Shown: positions 53,486 to 56,164 of the stretch, in pieces
How positions within the stretch are numbered: the first letter of the stretch is position 1
Layout: each line of letters begins with the position of its first letter
Assembly: GCA_013152275.1 (NCBI GenBank)
Contig: JAADGS010000058.1
Span: forward strand, 1 to 56,164
From: Actinomycetota bacterium
Lineage (GTDB): Bacteria; Actinomycetota; Acidimicrobiia; Spongiisociales; UBA4744
Direction of reading: 5' to 3'
Length of the DNA: 56,164 nt
Program-made: the position numbers and the translations under genes
The notes under the pieces: model-generated
Database searches by the model: none
Seen by the model: the letters and a program-made list of their open reading frames with translations, nothing else
What the model was told of the DNA's origin: nothing

Positions 53486-54049
53486 ATGGAAGACGTCTAC
53501 CTCATCAACGACCTCGAGACGTTGCGCACCATCGGGAACCCGACGCGCATGGCCATCCTCGAGTTGCTGTACCAACCCCGGTCGGTCACCGACATCGCCA
53601 GACGCCTCGGCGTGCCTCGAACGCGCCTCTATCACCACATCAACCTGCTCGAGGAGAAAGGGATCATCCGGGTGACCGAAACCCGCAAGGCCGGCCCGAT
53701 GACGGAACGTATCTACGAGGCAAGCGCGAAGTACTACCGCCCCGGCCCGGATCTCCTCGCCTCAGGAACGCTGCAGGAACGAGCCCAAGCAGTCGTTTCC
53801 ACGGTCCTCGACACGACCAGGGCAGACCTGTACCGCTCGATTCTGGACGGCGTCGTTTCGCTCGACCGCCGTGACACTCAACGCCATCTGAGCCTTGGAC
53901 GCGTCGTGGGCAGAATCTCCAAGGCACGGTTCGAGGAGTTCGTCACCCGCCTCGAAGACCTCTCTCGGGATTTCGAGGATGAAGACGGGGACGGCGAGCC
54001 GTTTGCCTTCACGTGGGTGCTCTACCCCACTGCACGAGATGTGTCTTGA
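53486..54049 (+). CDS. ArsR-like winged-helix transcriptional regulator
   Basis: A 187-residue regulator with an N-terminal winged helix: LRTIGNPTRMAILELLYQP, DIARRLGVPRTRLYHHINLL (recognition helix) and a wing with TETRKAGPMTERIYEA. The C-terminal half is helical and may bind a ligand. ATG 53486 has no clear ribosome site; the AT-rich DNA just before it (TTGACT, TTCAAT...ATTGAA around 53442-53473) may be promoter and operator. Its stop overlaps the transporter start (TTGA), so it likely controls that gene. Confidence 0.85.
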   Translation: MEDVYLINDLETLRTIGNPTRMAILELLYQPRSVTDIARRLGVPRTRLYHHINLLEEKGIIRVTETRKAGPMTERIYEASAKYYRPGPDLLASGTLQERAQAVVSTVLDTTRADLYRSILDGVVSLDRRDTQRHLSLGRVVGRISKARFEEFVTRLEDLSRDFEDEDGDGEPFAFTWVLYPTARDVS

Positions 54050-55317
54050 AGGCGTTCAAGGAGCTCCTTCGAACCCGCGACTTCCGGCTGCTGTGGAGCG
54101 GCCAGGTGGTCTCCAACTTCGGTGACGCTCTCACGAGTCTCGCACTCTTGCTGACCGCGGAACATCTCACAGGCTCCGTTGCCGCAGTAGCGACGACGGC
54201 GATCGCCATCGCCCTCCCCCAGCTGTTCTTCGGCCTGATCGCCGGCGTGTATGTCGATCGCTGGAACCGCAAGCATGTCATGGTCGTATCCGACATCATC
54301 CGGGGCGTGCTCGTTCTCGGCTTCCTGTTCGTGACGACGCCAGGGCACATGTGGCTGCTCTACGTCGTCGCCTTTGCCCAAGCGACGATCGGGACACTCT
54401 TCACACCTGCTCGCATGGCAATCCTGCCAGAGATCATTCCGGAGAAACACCTGCTGTCCGCCAACTCGATCGCCCAGTCGAGTCGGGTGATCTTCAACCT
54501 CCTCGGCACCGCGGCGGCAGGTCTCATCGCCGGCCTGGCCGGCAGCGTCACTCCGGCGTTCATCATCGACAGCGGCACGTTCCTGGTCTCCGCATTCCTG
54601 GTTTCTCATCTCGTGGCCGGCCCGGCGCCCGAACGTGCCGAACCATCCTCTCCCCTGTCGATGTGGAGCGAACTCACCGTCGGTCTGCGAGTGCTCGCAG
54701 ATTCGCGCGTGCTCAAGGGAGTGCTCATCGGCGGGGGGATCGTGATGTTCGGACTGGGGGCCGTCAACGTGCTCCTCGTGCCCTTTGTGGTCGGCATCCT
54801 CGAGGTTCCTGCAACATGGTTCGGTGCCCTCGAGGGCTCTCAGGTCACGTCGATGGTCCTGAGCGGAGCCCTCGTGGTGGTCCTCGCCACCAAGTTCCGC
54901 CCAACGAACCTGATCAGCGCGGGTCTCGCCGGGACAGGCCTGGTCGTCGCCTCGATGGCCCTCGCCGGAACCGTGTGGCACTTGATGCTTGCACTGTTTG
55001 CAGTGGGCTGGTTCGTGACCCCGTTGCAGGCTTCGATCGCGACGCTCTTCCAGTCCGAAGTCGAGGCCGAGAAGCGCGGTCGCGCAGGCAGTGCACTCAA
55101 CACCGTCATGACGGGCGCGCAAGTGGCATCCATGGCGCTCGCCGGAGCGTTCGCCGCCGCCGTCGGGGTCCGCGGCGTGTTCGTCGCGGCCGGCGCCATC
55201 GCCCTTCTCGCAAGTCTGGTCACCGTCCAACTCTTCCGGGGCATCCCCCTCGCCGCCATGGGCGCAGTCGAGATCGGCTCCCGTGCGTCGAGTGAGCCAG
55301 AGGGAACGCAATCGTGA
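54046..55317 (+). CDS. Major facilitator superfamily exporter (DHA3/EntS-like)
   Basis: A 423-residue, twelve-helix MFS transporter. FRLLWSGQVVSNFGDALTSL and the loop AGVYVDRWNRKHVMVVSD (motif A) are typical of DHA3 exporters, as is FTPARMAILPEIIPE. It may export a siderophore or drug. TTG 54046 overlapping the regulator stop is the most likely start. Regulator and pump form a self-controlled efflux operon. Confidence 0.9.
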   Translation: MKAFKELLRTRDFRLLWSGQVVSNFGDALTSLALLLTAEHLTGSVAAVATTAIAIALPQLFFGLIAGVYVDRWNRKHVMVVSDIIRGVLVLGFLFVTTPGHMWLLYVVAFAQATIGTLFTPARMAILPEIIPEKHLLSANSIAQSSRVIFNLLGTAAAGLIAGLAGSVTPAFIIDSGTFLVSAFLVSHLVAGPAPERAEPSSPLSMWSELTVGLRVLADSRVLKGVLIGGGIVMFGLGAVNVLLVPFVVGILEVPATWFGALEGSQVTSMVLSGALVVVLATKFRPTNLISAGLAGTGLVVASMALAGTVWHLMLALFAVGWFVTPLQASIATLFQSEVEAEKRGRAGSALNTVMTGAQVASMALAGAFAAAVGVRGVFVAAGAIALLASLVTVQLFRGIPLAAMGAVEIGSRASSEPEGTQS

Positions 55318-55587
55318 TGGAAACCGGATCCGAGAAGGTCGCCTGACTCTTTCATCCAGGCAACCACCGCATCGGGGGTCCGATCATGCCTGGCGCCGGC
55401 CGCGACGATCCCATGGCGACACGCTCAGCAACATCCAGGCAGTCTGAGGCGATCAACGCTCATACGGCTCACACGAGGCGAGGCTGTCTCGATGTGGCCA
55501 CGAGCAGAGCCGGGGCAGACCGACGCTCTCCCTTATGCCGGCCGGGGGCGCGTGGAATGGCGTAGCCGATACCCTGGGACGGTGGCC
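55318..55587. other. Intergenic region
   Basis: About 270 bases between the convergent MFS and DUF454 genes. I see no supported gene, repeat or RNA. Confidence 0.3.
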
Positions 55588-55986
55588 CTACATGTCTTCG
55601 GTCTGTTTGGTTGGCAGCCACAGGATGTAGGTGCTGATGGCGACCGCCAGGAGAACGAGACCGATCCGGACGCCGGTGTATTCGATCACCCACACGATCG
55701 AAACCGTGAATGTGAGCGCGATCGCGGTGATCGCGAGAGCCTTGGCCCGGACGCTGAACCCCCGTCCCGCCCGCCAGTCGCGAATCAGCGGGCCGAACAG
55801 ACGATGATCCACGAGCCACCTGTCGAAACGGTCGGAGGATCGAGCGAAGAAGAACCCCGCCAGGATGACAGGAAATGTGGTCGGAATCAGCGGCAGCACC
55901 ACTCCCACGACTCCGAGAGCGAGGAAGAACATGCCAAGCACCCGATAGACGATTCGGACAAGACGGCTGGGATGTACTTCGGCCAC
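55588..55986 (-). CDS. DUF454 (YbaN-like) small membrane protein
   Basis: A 132-residue inner-membrane protein. GVVLPLIPTTFPVILAGFFF, FARSSDRFDRWLVDHRLFGP and IRDWRAGRG are the DUF454 signature. Four hydrophobic segments are visible. Function is unknown. GTG 55986 is eight bases after AGGG; TTG 55992 is an alternative. Confidence 0.88.
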   Translation of the reverse strand: MAEVHPSRLVRIVYRVLGMFFLALGVVGVVLPLIPTTFPVILAGFFFARSSDRFDRWLVDHRLFGPLIRDWRAGRGFSVRAKALAITAIALTFTVSIVWVIEYTGVRIGLVLLAVAISTYILWLPTKQTEDM

Positions 55987-56071
55987 CGCCAAACCCTACC
56001 GGACGGTGGAGACCGACCCGATCCAGACCTCGAGTATGCGACCCTCGGCGTTTTCACTAGCCTCGCTGATC

Positions 56072-56164
56072 ATGCCGGATCGTGATCGCGTTCATCGTAC
56101 GTGGCTGCATTCTCAGCGGCCCGTTCCGAGGATCTTCATTTCTCCTGTGCTGCGGTTCATGCAG
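56072..56164 (+). CDS. N-terminus of a probable Na+/H+ antiporter (NhaA-like), cut by the window edge
   Basis: ATG 56072 opens a frame of 31 residues ending VPRIFISPVLRFMQ at the edge. Arg-rich starts followed by a P-V-x-R-F block precede the first helix of NhaA antiporters. The piece is short, so the family call is tentative. Confidence 0.45.
   Translation, partial: MPDRDRVHRTWLHSQRPVPRIFISPVLRFMQ

Overview
The window is GC-rich bacterial chromosome, dense with genes on both strands. A WhiB protein (C-X22-C-X2-C-X5-C), the mismatch endonuclease NucS, a deazaflavin (F420) nitroreductase-like protein, an ECF sigma factor paired with a DUF5667-type membrane protein, and many TTG/GTG starts point to an actinomycete. 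The mix of families suggests a deep-branching or environmental lineage such as Acidimicrobiia; that placement is inference.

Layout. 0-8 kb: end of an unknown gene, the threonine-degradation pair tdh-kbl, an S9 peptidase, a frameshifted NAD-dependent epimerase, TrpB2-type tryptophan synthase and a methyltransferase. 8-13 kb: B12-dependent ribonucleotide reductase nrdJ behind two NrdR-like boxes, then a tandem duplication of a small lipoprotein gene (second copy killed by an amber codon) framed by CACACTCTCATTC repeats. 13-21 kb: a decayed propeller fragment, a VanY-like peptidase, a peroxidase-family gene read through an in-frame UGA (probable selenoprotein with a visible SECIS hairpin), a PLP decarboxylase, adenine deaminase, a metG pseudogene, and an FAD oxidoreductase. 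21-26 kb: a truncated EamA transporter, a dps-fur operon with two Fur-type boxes, and a sigma factor / DUF5667 / lipoprotein / zinc-ribbon cluster next to an acidic repeat protein. 26-36 kb: M19 dipeptidase, nitrilase, glycosyltransferase-DedA pair, a two-component system divergent from a PepSY protein, MATE pump and hypothetical genes. 36-44 kb: lipoprotein, DNA methyltransferase with an extra C-terminal domain, S41 peptidase, MsrA, DUF2461, acyl-CoA dehydrogenase, lipoprotein and an LPG-synthase-like membrane protein. 44-56 kb: WhiB, a phosphodiesterase-like protein, M20 dipeptidase, trmL-nucS, F420 protein, NAD(P)HX epimerase, a three-gene ABC exporter bracketed by 46-bp direct repeats, a structured leader before an HTH-MFS operon, DUF454, and the start of a probable NhaA.

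The most notable signals are the Cys-x-x-Sec peroxidase gene, a 51-bp hairpin element in three copies (13-bp perfect arms, 25-nt spacer) that supplies the stop codon of two unrelated genes, the repeat-bracketed ABC cassette, and the structured RNA candidate upstream of the HTH-MFS operon. No tRNA, rRNA, CRISPR array, complete insertion sequence or phage gene was recognised.
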